DNA of 64,000 nt from Propionigenium maris DSM 9537 (GCF_027925155.1 NZ_BSDY01000008.1:120928-184927); one strand, 5' to 3'. Positions 53,246 through 60,657 are shown, counted from the first letter of the stretch. Made by a program: numbers and translations. Notes: a model not told the origin generated them from the sequence alone.

Positions 53246-53416
53246 GTACCTTTTAGCTTGAACCAAAAGGTACCTAAAAGTTCAAGACTTCCGTTAATTG
53301 TCTTTTGGGGTAGAGCAAAGTTTCCGACTCTTTTTACAGGCTCTAGATAGAACCTATCCTGTATGACGAGTCGAAGCAACATAGATTGTGGAGTCCAACG
53401 ACTAACTGCAGTCGGC
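53246..53416 (-). repeat. Dispersed repeat family B, copy 2 (with hairpin)
   Basis: Hairpin GTACCTTTT/AAAAGGTAC (53246-53273), body with AATTGTCTTTTGGGGTA, helices CGACTC/GAGTCG (53325-53330 with 53368-53373) and TACAGG/CCTGTA (53335-53340 with 53358-53363), and TGTGGAGTCCAACGACT at the end. Lies between the hypothetical gene and the OLD-like gene. Confidence 0.7.
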
Positions 53417-53481
53417 AAATAAAACGACCTTATACAATAGTCTAGGTAACTCTCTATTGATTTAATAATTTATTCTAGAAT

Positions 53482-53507
53482 AAAAAAAGCCTTTTCAGGC
53501 TTTTTTT
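53482..53507. terminator. Bidirectional terminator
   Basis: AAAAAAAGCC-TTTTCA-GGCTTTTTTT, abutting the stop codon of the minus-strand OLD-like gene. Confidence 0.85.
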
Positions 53508-55035
53508 ATTGGAAGTTGAGTTCATCTTTTTTTAACAATAACCAATCTGAAATAGGTTTAATATAATCTGACCATTCTGAAGATTTTTTTGCAGTTTGAA
53601 TAACTTTGTCATAACCTCTAATTTTATCATACCCTAATCTATCAATAATATAGTTTATATAGTCGTGGTTATCAGAACAAGCATTAATTTCTTGAGCAAT
53701 ATTAATAATTTCAATATCCTCTTCACTAAGATTCTCACAATGGTTAAGGTTAGTAATCATTTTTAATAAATGCTTTTCTGGGGTTAGATCTTTTGGAAGG
53801 CTGAACTCTTTAATTTGTTCTAAGGCTTTTGTTCTTAAATCTTGAATAGAATTATCCTTTCCAGTAAGAGATTTTTTTAGCATATCAAGTTTTTCAGACT
53901 CATTATTATAGACATCTCCATCTAAAACAAATAAGCTATTTTTTATGTTTTCTCCTTTAAGTAATAGTCCACTAACTAATGTAAAAGCATTTTTAGCGGC
54001 ACCAAATAGTTTAACTTCTAGATTACGCTTGATCCTTAAAGAAGATGCGATTTGTTCGATAATGATTTTTGCAAAATGATCTTCCACATAAATGGATAAA
54101 GGTTTTTCTTGGATACCAGTTAACCTATAAAGAATATCTGGGGTGTTTTTTTCGAAACAGAGAGTTTTATTAGTGATTTCCTCTTTCCAAATATGTCTAA
54201 TCTCAACTTTGTCACTAAAATTAGAAATACTTTCTTCGTGTGTTGTAAAAATGATTTGTAATTCCTTTTTAGCAGCTATTTTTACAAGAGTAAAAATAAG
54301 TTTTTTGAAAGCTAGAGAATGAAGTAATAAATCTATTTCATCAATAAGTATGAGACTGTATTTTTCTGCCTTTTCAGCAACTTCTAAAATTTTAAATACC
54401 CTTTGTTCTCCAGCCCCCATACTAAAAGCAGAATATTCGATATTGCCAAACTTTACTCCTAATAGGTTATCAGAATAATTACTTTTATACTCTTTATGTT
54501 CTAGATAATTTTTTCCAAGTATTATTTTAGCTTTTTCTAAAACTTTTGATTGATTAATAATTTCTGAATTTTCAAAAGTAACGTTTCTAGGAGTTTTACT
54601 TTTATTTTTTTCAATCATAGGTAAGCAAGTGTCGATTCCAAGATAATAAACGTTTCTAGGAGTTCTATCTCTGTATCGAGGAGTCCAACGATTGCTATTT
54701 TTTGAGTAGATTCTTTTTGTGTTATGATTTTTTTGAAAAATTCCATTTGATCCCTTTTGGATGTTAGTATAACTATGAATTAGTTCAAAGTTACTTCCTT
54801 GCCAAGAGGAATTAGGTGTAGGAAGAAAAAATTGATTGAATTTATAATTATGTCGATCACTATTTTCCATAGGTTTGTATGCACAGGCAAGAGCATGTAA
54901 AACAGTAGACTTTCCTGCGCCATTTATTCCTAAGATAGCAGTAAGTCCTTTTTCTTTAAATGTCATTTCTAAGTCTACTAATCCTTTTAATTTATGTATA
55001 TGGATTTTTTCTATGGTCTGTTTGATGTAGTTCAT
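53506..55035 (-). CDS. OLD-like AAA ATPase with C-terminal TOPRIM-type nuclease domain
   Basis: Putative phage-defence type ATP-dependent nuclease. From ATG 55035 (AAAGGAG 6 bases upstream; a longer frame reaches 55077) it has ~509 residues: ABC/SMC-like ATPase with Walker A GINGAGKST (36-44), signature-like AFSMGAGEQRVFKIL, Walker B YSLILIDEIDLLLHS and H-loop IIFTTHEES; then a TOPRIM-like part with IYVEDHFAKIIIEQI (Glu) and FVLDGDVYN (Asp-x-Asp). Clearly more A+T-rich than all neighbours, with more AAT/TTT/AAA codons, suggesting transfer. No UvrD-type or other partner gene is adjacent, so class 1 OLD-like rather than Gabija-like. Confidence 0.78.
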   Translation of the reverse strand: MNYIKQTIEKIHIHKLKGLVDLEMTFKEKGLTAILGINGAGKSTVLHALACAYKPMENSDRHNYKFNQFFLPTPNSSWQGSNFELIHSYTNIQKGSNGIFQKNHNTKRIYSKNSNRWTPRYRDRTPRNVYYLGIDTCLPMIEKNKSKTPRNVTFENSEIINQSKVLEKAKIILGKNYLEHKEYKSNYSDNLLGVKFGNIEYSAFSMGAGEQRVFKILEVAEKAEKYSLILIDEIDLLLHSLAFKKLIFTLVKIAAKKELQIIFTTHEESISNFSDKVEIRHIWKEEITNKTLCFEKNTPDILYRLTGIQEKPLSIYVEDHFAKIIIEQIASSLRIKRNLEVKLFGAAKNAFTLVSGLLLKGENIKNSLFVLDGDVYNNESEKLDMLKKSLTGKDNSIQDLRTKALEQIKEFSLPKDLTPEKHLLKMITNLNHCENLSEEDIEIINIAQEINACSDNHDYINYIIDRLGYDKIRGYDKVIQTAKKSSEWSDYIKPISDWLLLKKDELNFQ

Positions 55036-55142
55036 AGATTCTCCTTTTATGAAAGATTGATGAGTTTTTATAATCAACAGTACACTTTTTCTTAATAATT
55101 ATACTATATTAAGTTGAACTATTGTAAGTTTATTTTGGGAAT

Positions 55143-55328
55143 ACCTCTTTCCAGTGGATATAACTTTAGGCTAAAAGTGTTCGCTAGACCGTTCAACAGG
55201 TTAAGTTCCGCAAGACGAAGTCGAGGACTGTAGCTGATAAAGGTTGTAGAGGAATAATATTGCCCGGAAAACATTTGGAAAGAGGTGTCCTTTCTTGGGT
55301 TCTTTCTTTGGACAAGCAAAGAAAGAAC
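55143..55328 (+). repeat. Dispersed repeat family A, copy 3 (complete with hairpin)
   Basis: Inverted ends ACCTCTTTCCA (55143) and TGGAAAGAGGT (55276-55286), core TTAAGTTCCGCAAGACGAAG and CGAGGACTGTAGCTGATAAA, then hairpin GTTCTTTCTTTG-GACAAG-CAAAG.. (55299-55328, perfect 12-base arms). Very similar to copy 5. Confidence 0.82.
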
Positions 55329-55356
55329 AAACAGAATATAAACCAAAATTACTTTA

Positions 55357-55386
55357 GAGAGTTCCTTCAGGAACTCTCTTTCTTTA
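55357..55386 (+). terminator. Terminator-like hairpin without a + strand gene before it
   Basis: AGAGAGTTCC-TTCA-GGAACTCTCT followed by TTCTTT. The only element upstream on this strand back to 55078 is repeat copy A3. Confidence 0.75.
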
Positions 55387-55456
55387 CAATAAAGTTGGAA
55401 AAAATAAAAAACTGAACTATCCTTATAGGATAAGAAAAGATTTAAAGGAGGAAAAT

Positions 55457-56212
55457 ATGTATAAGTTAGCAGTATTCGACATAGACGGAACCCTCACAGT
55501 GAAAGGGAACGAGATCCCGGAAACCACCCTTGAAGCTTTGGAAAAGCTTAGGAGAAACGGAGTGGAGTGCCTAATAGCCACCGGCCGGGAGAGGGAGAAT
55601 ATAGGGGAGATCCTTGAGATAACTGGAATAGATAACTACATAGCCTGCAACGGCCACTATGTGAAGTACGGGGAGGAGATCCTCTACAGATACACCTACC
55701 CCGAGGATGTGATAGAGGAGATAAGGGAGATCTGTATGAGAGAGGGTTACTGCTACGGTCTCTCCAACGGAGAGGGGATCTACATCTCAGATATAGAGAG
55801 GCTGAGGGAGGACGGTGCTCACAATATGCTGGATGAGATAAAGCTCCTGGAGGATATAGAGGGGGAGGTAGAAAATATAATCCTCTACGCCTCAGACGGG
55901 GGAGGACACTTCAAGCCATTAGAGGAGGGCTACCACCTGGGACCTTGGGGTAACGGTATGTTTGACCTTGTGAAGAGGGGGCGTTCCAAGGCTGTGGGTA
56001 TAGAGGAGATAGCAAGCAGACTGGGCATAGAGAGGGAGAGGATAATCTCCTTCGGTGACGGTTTAAACGACATGGAGATGACGGAATATGCCGGCCTGGG
56101 TGTAGCCATGGGAAATGCCAGGGAGGAGCTGAAGAGGGCCGCCGACCACGTAACCGACACCTCAGCCAACGACGGGATATATAAAGCCTGCAAAAAGTTC
56201 GGACTTATCTAA
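55457..56212 (+). CDS. Cof-type HAD-superfamily phosphatase, paralog 1
   Basis: 251-residue haloacid-dehalogenase phosphatase of the Cof/YwtE subgroup, acting on small phosphates in the cytoplasm. Motif I AVFDIDGTLT (nucleophile Asp8, Asp10), motif II IATGRER, C2-type cap with NGHYVKYGEE, motif III Lys in GRSKAVGIEEI, motif IV ISFGDGLNDMEM. AAAGGAGG ribosome site. A close paralog lies at 59878 (shared NGHYV.YGEE, WGNGM.D..KR.RSKAVGIEEI, GIY.ACKKFGLI), about 4 kb away. Substrate unknown. Confidence 0.9.
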   Translation: MYKLAVFDIDGTLTVKGNEIPETTLEALEKLRRNGVECLIATGRERENIGEILEITGIDNYIACNGHYVKYGEEILYRYTYPEDVIEEIREICMREGYCYGLSNGEGIYISDIERLREDGAHNMLDEIKLLEDIEGEVENIILYASDGGGHFKPLEEGYHLGPWGNGMFDLVKRGRSKAVGIEEIASRLGIERERIISFGDGLNDMEMTEYAGLGVAMGNAREELKRAADHVTDTSANDGIYKACKKFGLI

Positions 56213-56220
56213 TTTTTCTT

Positions 56221-56428
56221 GTTCATTTCTTTTCACCAGCAAAAGAAACGAACCAAAGAAAAGCTGGACCTCTTTCAAAAGTCTCTTAAGAGGGTTCTTA
56301 CCATACGGCCTTTGTCAGCTACAGTCCTCGTTCTGGTGGTAAAGAATAATGTATAACACTGCGGAACTTAATCTGTTAAACGGCCTAGCAAAGATTTTCT
56401 GTACAAAGCCACATCCACTTGAAAGAGG
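56221..56428 (-). repeat. Dispersed repeat family A, copy 4 (inverted)
   Basis: On the minus strand: CCTCTTTCAAGTGGATG (56428 down), TTAAGTTCCGCA, CGAGGACTGTAGCTGA, end TTGAAAGAGGT (56268), then hairpin with arms GTTCGTTTCTTTT/AAAAGAAATGAAC (56253-56221). Both the end repeat and the hairpin differ from copies 3 and 5 by paired changes. Confidence 0.78.
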
Positions 56429-56650
56429 CGGAAAGGTTTAAGGTTTAGATAATCCTCCTTTGAAAAAAGCGTAGATGGAATATGAGGGAAAACTTTAGAA
56501 AATATCGACTGTCTGCAGCGGAGCAAGTTTCGGTATTTTCTTAGTTTTCTGATTATGAAGTAGCTTTTTTCAACAGAGGTGCCCTTTCTTGATTCGTTCT
56601 TTGGGCAAGCAAAGAATGAATGGAAAATATCAAGAGAGAAGTAACGAAAT
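56429..56650 (+). repeat. Degraded family A remnant with hairpin and tail
   Basis: Right part of a decayed copy: CAACAGAGGTGCCCTTTCTT, hairpin ATTCGTTCTTTG/CAAAGAATGAAT (56592-56621) and the tail TCAAGAGAGAAGTAACGAAA (56630-56649), the latter shared with copy 5. No gene in this stretch. Confidence 0.6.
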
Positions 56651-56660
56651 TATTTTTTAG

Positions 56661-56688
56661 GAGAGCCCCCAAAGCGCTCTCTTTTTCT
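56661..56688 (+). terminator. Terminator-like hairpin
   Basis: GAGAGC-CCCCAAAGC-GCTCTC followed by TTTTTCTTT. Confidence 0.7.
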
Positions 56689-56779
56689 TTAACAACGTGC
56701 AAGATAAAAGCTTGATATACCGCAAAAAAGCAACTGTAAAATAACTTTTAAAAATATAAAAAATTAAAGAAAAAAACCA

Positions 56780-56808
56780 TTGACAAAACCTCCCACCTAA
56801 TATATAAT
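56780..56808 (+). promoter_or_regulatory. Consensus promoter of the rubrerythrin gene
   Basis: TTGACA (56780-56785), 17 bases, TATAAT (56803-56808): perfect match. Confidence 0.9.
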
Positions 56809-56819
56809 TATCTCATAAT

Positions 56820-56853
56820 AAATACAAAGTTGTAACAAATACAAATTTGAAAC
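56820..56853 (+). repeat. Tandem 17-mer in the rubrerythrin 5' UTR
   Basis: AAATACAAAGTTGTAAC directly followed by AAATACAAATTTGAAAC (15 of 17 identical), between the -10 box and the ribosome site; possible operator. Confidence 0.6.
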
Positions 56854-56874
56854 AAAAAATTCGGAGGTTAGGAA

Positions 56875-57420
56875 ATGAAATTTAGATGTACAGTATGTGG
56901 AGAAGTTCTAGAAGCAGGAGTAGAGGTATGTCCAGTATGTAAGGCAGGATCAGATAAATTTGTAGAGATCAAAGAGGGAGAAGGAAGAGTCTGGGCAACT
57001 GAGCACATCATCGGAGAGGGACTTGCATGCGGAGACGAGGAGATCATTGCAGGTCTGAGAGCAAACTTCGAGGGAGAGTGTACAGAGGTAGGAATGTACC
57101 TGGCAATGTCAAGAGTAGCAGACAGAGAGGGATACCCAGAGGTAGCGGAAGCTTACAAGAGAATCGCCTTTGAGGAAGCAGAGCACGCAGCAAAGTTCGC
57201 AGAGCTTCTAGGGGAGTGCGTATCAGCATCAACTGAGGAGAACCTATCTAAGAGAGTAGAGGCAGAGTACGGAGCAACTTCAGGAAAGTTTGAGATCGCA
57301 AAGAGAGCTAAGGCACTAGGATTTGACGCTATCCACGATACAGTTCACGAGATGGCAAAGGACGAGGCAAGACACGGAAGAGCATTCCTAGGGCTACTAG
57401 AGAGATACTTTCAGAAGTAA
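56875..57420 (+). CDS. Rubrerythrin with N-terminal rubredoxin domain (reverse rubrerythrin type)
   Basis: Non-haem di-iron peroxidase protecting anaerobes from peroxide. 181 residues with inverted domain order: rubredoxin iron site Cys5-Cys8-Cys19-Cys22 (CTVCG...[11 protein letters not shown]) first, then the four-helix di-iron domain with [49 protein letters not shown] and [21 protein letters not shown] supplying the Glu/His ligands. Such reverse rubrerythrins in clostridia are strongly induced by oxygen. Perfect promoter and CGGAGG ribosome site imply high expression. Confidence 0.93.
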   Translation: MKFRCTVCGEVLEAGVEVCPVCKAGSDKFVEIKEGEGRVWATEHIIGEGLACGDEEIIAGLRANFEGECTEVGMYLAMSRVADREGYPEVAEAYKRIAFEEAEHAAKFAELLGECVSASTEENLSKRVEAEYGATSGKFEIAKRAKALGFDAIHDTVHEMAKDEARHGRAFLGLLERYFQK

Positions 57421-57457
57421 TTAAATAGGTAAACTAAATAGTCATTATAATATAGTT

Positions 57458-57485
57458 GGGAGTCGTTAGACTCCCCTCTTTTTAT
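57458..57485 (+). terminator. Intrinsic terminator of the rubrerythrin gene
   Basis: GGGAGTC-GTTA-GACTCCC followed by CTCTTTTT. Confidence 0.88.
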
Positions 57486-57509
57486 GTAATATCTTTTAAA
57501 AACTTATTT

Positions 57510-57677
57510 CACTCTCTGAAGAGAGTGAGGTACTTTCTTACCATGATGCAAGCTAGGGACTCATAATTGTCTTTTGGGGTAAGCGCATATTTTTACTTCC
57601 TTTGCCGGGCTCTCTACAGAGCCTAAAGAAGTCCGACGGAACGAAGTAGCTCTTCGGTGTGGAGCCCAACGACTATG
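57510..57677 (-). repeat. Dispersed repeat family B, copy 3
   Basis: Body with AATTGTCTTTTGGGGTA (57565-57581), helix TACTTC/GAAGTA (57594-57599 with 57643-57648), inner hairpin GGCTCT-CTAC-AGAGCC (57608-57623), and TGTGGAGCCCAACGACT. The usual terminal hairpin is replaced by CACTCTC-TGAA-GAGAGTG (57510-57527). Confidence 0.65.
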
Positions 57678-57697
57678 AACCCCATTTTATATTTTTT

Positions 57698-57911
57698 CCT
57701 CTTTCCAGTTGATGAAGCTTTAGGCAAAACGTTTTTACTAGACCGTACAACAGATTAAGTTCCGCAAGACGAAGTCGAGGACTGTAGCTGATAAAGGTCG
57801 TAGAGGAATAGCCTTACTTGAAAAACATTTGGAAAGAGGTGTCTTTTCTTTTGTTCTTTCTTTGGACAAGCAAAGAAAGAACAAAGAGTTTCAAGAGAGA
57901 AGTAACGAAAC
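57698..57911 (+). repeat. Dispersed repeat family A, copy 5 (complete with hairpin and tail)
   Basis: CCTCTTTCCA (57698) to TGGAAAGAGGT (57830-57840), the family core, hairpin with 12-base arms (57853-57882) identical to copy 3, and the tail TCAAGAGAGAAGTAACGAAA. A 60-codon frame across it (57818-58000) is not a gene. Confidence 0.82.
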
Positions 57912-58000
57912 ACGGTTCTCTTAAGGGGAGTTACAAGCCAAATACAGTGGTCTCCCAAACTATTAGAGTACACTTTAAACGGAAAAAGAACGATATATAG

Positions 58001-58029
58001 TTGACTTATTCAAGAACATCCTCTAAAAT
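58001..58029 (+). promoter_or_regulatory. Promoter of the acetate transporter gene
   Basis: TTGACT (58001-58006), 17 bases, TAAAAT (58024-58029), 38 bases before the start. Confidence 0.75.
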
Positions 58030-58067
58030 TGTATTATAGCAATAAAGAACAAATGAGGAGGAGTGAA

Positions 58068-58706
58068 ATGTCAAGCAGTACAGATGTAAAGATTGTAGTG
58101 GCAGACCCGTCGGCAATAGGGCTTTTGGGACTGGCAATGGTAACTTTGGTGGCGTCAGCAGCAAAATTTGGAATGATTAGCGGGTTGGGTCTTGTTATAC
58201 CCTGGGTATTATTTTTAGGAGCAACAGCACAGATGGTGGCCTGCGTAAACGATCTCAAGCACAACAATATCTTCGGTGCTACAGCCTTTGGAGGATATGC
58301 ATTCTTCTGGTATGGAGTGGGAATGAGCTGGATGATACAGATGGGAACCTTCGGGGCAGGACTACAGGCAGCAGCAGATCCCAAGGCACTGGCTTTTGCC
58401 TTCCTGGGATACACTATATTCAGCCTCTATATGACTATAGGTTCTGTGGAGACAAACAAGGTTCTTCTTATAATATTTGTGCTGATCGACATACTACTGC
58501 TGTGTCTTACACTGTCTTCCTTTGGGATAATGGCACATACAACTCACATGATCGGGGCGTGGACGGAGATGGCTATATCCATGATGTCCTTCTACGGTTC
58601 AGCAGCAGTTGTCCTCAACAAGCACTTTGGCTATGAGTTCCTTCCAGTGGGGAAACCGTTGGGGATCTTCAAGAAGCCGGCAGCAGCAAAACTTCAAGTA
58701 GCTTAG
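58068..58706 (+). CDS. Acetate uptake transporter (GPR1/FUN34/SatP family)
   Basis: Inner-membrane channel/transporter for acetate or succinate. About 212 residues with six hydrophobic segments; family marks are PSAIGLLGLAMVTLV near the start (NPA-type motif, here DPSAIGLLG), FGGYAFFWYGVGMSW and the late FYGSAAVVLNKHFGYEFLPVG. ATG 58068 is chosen because AGGAGGAG is 7 bases upstream; a longer frame begins at 58029. Monocistronic, ending in GGAGTCC/GGCTCC hairpin with T-run. Confidence 0.9.
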   Translation: MSSSTDVKIVVADPSAIGLLGLAMVTLVASAAKFGMISGLGLVIPWVLFLGATAQMVACVNDLKHNNIFGATAFGGYAFFWYGVGMSWMIQMGTFGAGLQAAADPKALAFAFLGYTIFSLYMTIGSVETNKVLLIIFVLIDILLLCLTLSSFGIMAHTTHMIGAWTEMAISMMSFYGSAAVVLNKHFGYEFLPVGKPLGIFKKPAAAKLQVA

Positions 58707-58713
58707 TAAAACT

Positions 58714-58741
58714 ATGGGAGTCCAGAGGGCTCCTTTTTTAT
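58714..58741 (+). terminator. Intrinsic terminator
   Basis: GGGAG(T)CC-AGAG-GGCTCC with one bulge, then six T. Confidence 0.75.
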
Positions 58742-58837
58742 TTGCAAGTTTAATCGGCCTCTTGTTAAGGTGGAGGAATTCCCCAGGGGCGGGAGTATAT
58801 TTTTTAAGAGGTCATGAATCTTATGACAGATTAAAAA

Positions 58838-59620
58838 ATGAGGGAGTGCAGTGGCTGGTTTAAATCTAAGCTGAAGGAGGAGTATGAAAGACTCTTTGAT
58901 ACCTGCCAGGTAAGGAGTGGAAAGCTTCCGGCAGTTGAGAGGGTTATTGTAAATATCCTGAAAAACCAAGAGAGGTATGAGAAGGTAGGGCACAGACTGA
59001 GGATCCCCTGGTACTTTATAGCTGTCATCCACAGTATGGAGGGAGGCCTGAACTTCAATACCCACCTTCACAACGGGGACTCCCTCACTAGGAGAACCCA
59101 GCACATTCCCCGGGGGAGACCCAAGAGCGGTACCCCACCATTTACCTGGGAGGAGAGCTCCATAGATGCTCTGGAGTATGAGAAACTCAACAGGTGGAAG
59201 GACTGGAGTATAGGGGGGATCCTCTATAAGCTTGAAAAGTATAATGGCTGGGGATACAGAAGCAGACACCCCCATGTACTCTCACCCTACCTCTGGAGTT
59301 TTTCCAGCCACGACACCAAGGGGAAGTATGTGGCAGACGGCAGATGGTCCGAGAGTGCAGTATCCCAGCAGGTGTGAGCAGCTGTGATTCTCAGAAGGAT
59401 GGCTGAGATGGGGGTTATAGACCTGGAGGCAGAAAAAATACCTTCTCAAAAGATAGTCTACTCCAAATCCAAGGTTTCAGAGGAGGCCAGAAGGCTCCAG
59501 GTGTTCCTCAATACCTTTGCAGGGATCTACCTCAAGGAGGAAGGGATACCAGGACCAAAGACCTCGGAAGCCTTTAGGGGGATATTCGGATATTATATGG
59601 AGGGAGACCCAAGGGGATAG
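58838..59620 (+). pseudogene. Lysozyme-family protein interrupted by an in-frame TGA
   Basis: Two frames, 58838-59377 and 59384-59620, are in the same phase and separated only by a TGA at 59375-59377. Together they read as one ~260-residue protein of the soluble lysozyme-like family seen in phages and cyanobacteria: LRIPWYFIAVIHSMEGGLNFNTHLHNGDSLT, PFTWEESSIDALEYEKL, LYKLEKYNGWGYR, LSPYLWSFSSH, GKYVADGRW, VSQQV[stop]AAVILRRMAEMG, then a C-terminal peptidoglycan-binding-like part. At the stop, relatives as I recall them have Gly, one base change (GGA to TGA) away. No good ribosome site precedes 58838. Most likely a pseudogene; TGA readthrough is a remote alternative. Confidence 0.7.
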
Positions 59621-59745
59621 GTATCTGCCAAGGGAAGTTATAAAATATCAAATTATAATTTATACCCCTGGAAATTATAAAATTCCCTGAGATCTGCCTC
59701 TACAAGTTATAAGCTGCCTGCTGAAATTATAAAATTTTATGTGTG
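59621..59745. repeat. Degenerate tandem motif CTGCC-n-AARTTATAA
   Basis: (G)AARTTATAA recurs at about 59635, 59671, 59704 and 59724 (plus a variant at 59650), three times preceded by CTGCC at similar distance (59626, 59696, 59715). Non-coding; possible binding-site cluster or decayed tandem repeat. Confidence 0.45.
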
Positions 59746-59877
59746 GCGTGCAAATAAAACCCTTTAATATCAATAGATAGGAGGGCTTTGGAGTGGGAAG
59801 GGGGACTTTTCCTTAAATTTACTTTTGAAAAGTTCTGGGCTATCCTTAAGGTAAATAGGGGATCAAGGGGAGGAAGT

Positions 59878-60633
59878 ATGTATAAGATGGCGGTTTTTGA
59901 TATAGACGGAACCCTCACTGTAAGGGGGGATGAGATACCGGATACAGCCCTGGAAGCTATAGAAAAGCTCAGGGAGAGGGGGATCCACTGCCTCATAGCT
60001 ACAGGTAGGGAGAGGAAGAATATGGCGGAGATCCTTGAGGTCACAGGGATAGAAAACTATGTGGCGTGCAACGGCCACTACGTAAACTACGGGGAGGAGG
60101 TTCTCTACAGATACACCTATCCCAAGGAGGTCACCGATGAGGTAAAGAGGATCTGTCAGAGGGAGGGGCACTGCTACGGCTTCTCCAACGGAGAGGGGAC
60201 CTTTATCTCCGACCTGGAGAAGCTCAGAGAAAGGTTCTCCCATCCCATGCTGGACAGGTTCAAGGTAATCCAGGGGGCAGAGGAGGAGATAGAAAATATA
60301 ATCATCTTTGCCCTGGAGAGTATAGATGACTTCAAGGTGCTGGAAAAGGAGTACAACCTGGTTCCTTGGGGAAACGGCATGTACGATGTCCTTAAGAGGG
60401 ACCGCTCCAAGGCTGTGGGTATAGAGGAGATAAGGAGGAAGCTGGGGGTAAAGCAGGAGGAGATAATCTGCTTTGGAGACGGCTACAACGACATGGAGAT
60501 GATAGAGTATGCAGGTATGGGGGTGGCCATGGGGAATGGCAGGGAGGAGCTCCGTAGGATAGCCGACTACGTCACCGACAGCGTGGACAACCACGGGATC
60601 TACAATGCCTGTAAGAAGTTTGGGTTGATCTAA
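59878..60633 (+). CDS. Cof-type HAD-superfamily phosphatase, paralog 2
   Basis: 251 residues, same length and motifs as the gene at 55457: AVFDIDGTLTVRGDEIPDTALEAIEKL (Asp8/Asp10), IATGRERKNMAEIL, CNGHYVNYGEEVLYRYTYP, DRSKAVGIEEIRRKLG, CFGDGYNDMEMIEYAGMGVAMGNGREEL, ending CKKFGLI. Start ATG 59878 follows GGGGAGGAAG; the frame is open upstream to 59788 but that part is not homologous. Together with paralog 1 it points to a local duplication. Substrate unknown. Confidence 0.9.
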   Translation: MYKMAVFDIDGTLTVRGDEIPDTALEAIEKLRERGIHCLIATGRERKNMAEILEVTGIENYVACNGHYVNYGEEVLYRYTYPKEVTDEVKRICQREGHCYGFSNGEGTFISDLEKLRERFSHPMLDRFKVIQGAEEEIENIIIFALESIDDFKVLEKEYNLVPWGNGMYDVLKRDRSKAVGIEEIRRKLGVKQEEIICFGDGYNDMEMIEYAGMGVAMGNGREELRRIADYVTDSVDNHGIYNACKKFGLI

Positions 60634-60657
60634 GGAGTCTCTGGACTCCTTTTTCTT
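60632..60657 (+). terminator. Intrinsic terminator
   Basis: AAGGAGTC-TCTG-GACTCCTT followed by TTTCTTTT. Confidence 0.88.

Noticed and set aside
53506..55035. Gabija (GajA) system
   Set aside because: No UvrD-like GajB gene lies beside it; the flanks are repeats and housekeeping genes.
59388..59408. SECIS element specifying selenocysteine in the lysozyme gene
   Set aside because: Stem is short, the equivalent family residue seems to be Gly, and the gene lacks a good start; kept only as a low-weight alternative.
59621..59745. CRISPR-like array
   Set aside because: Motif is about 10 bases, irregularly spaced and degenerate; no cas genes in the window.
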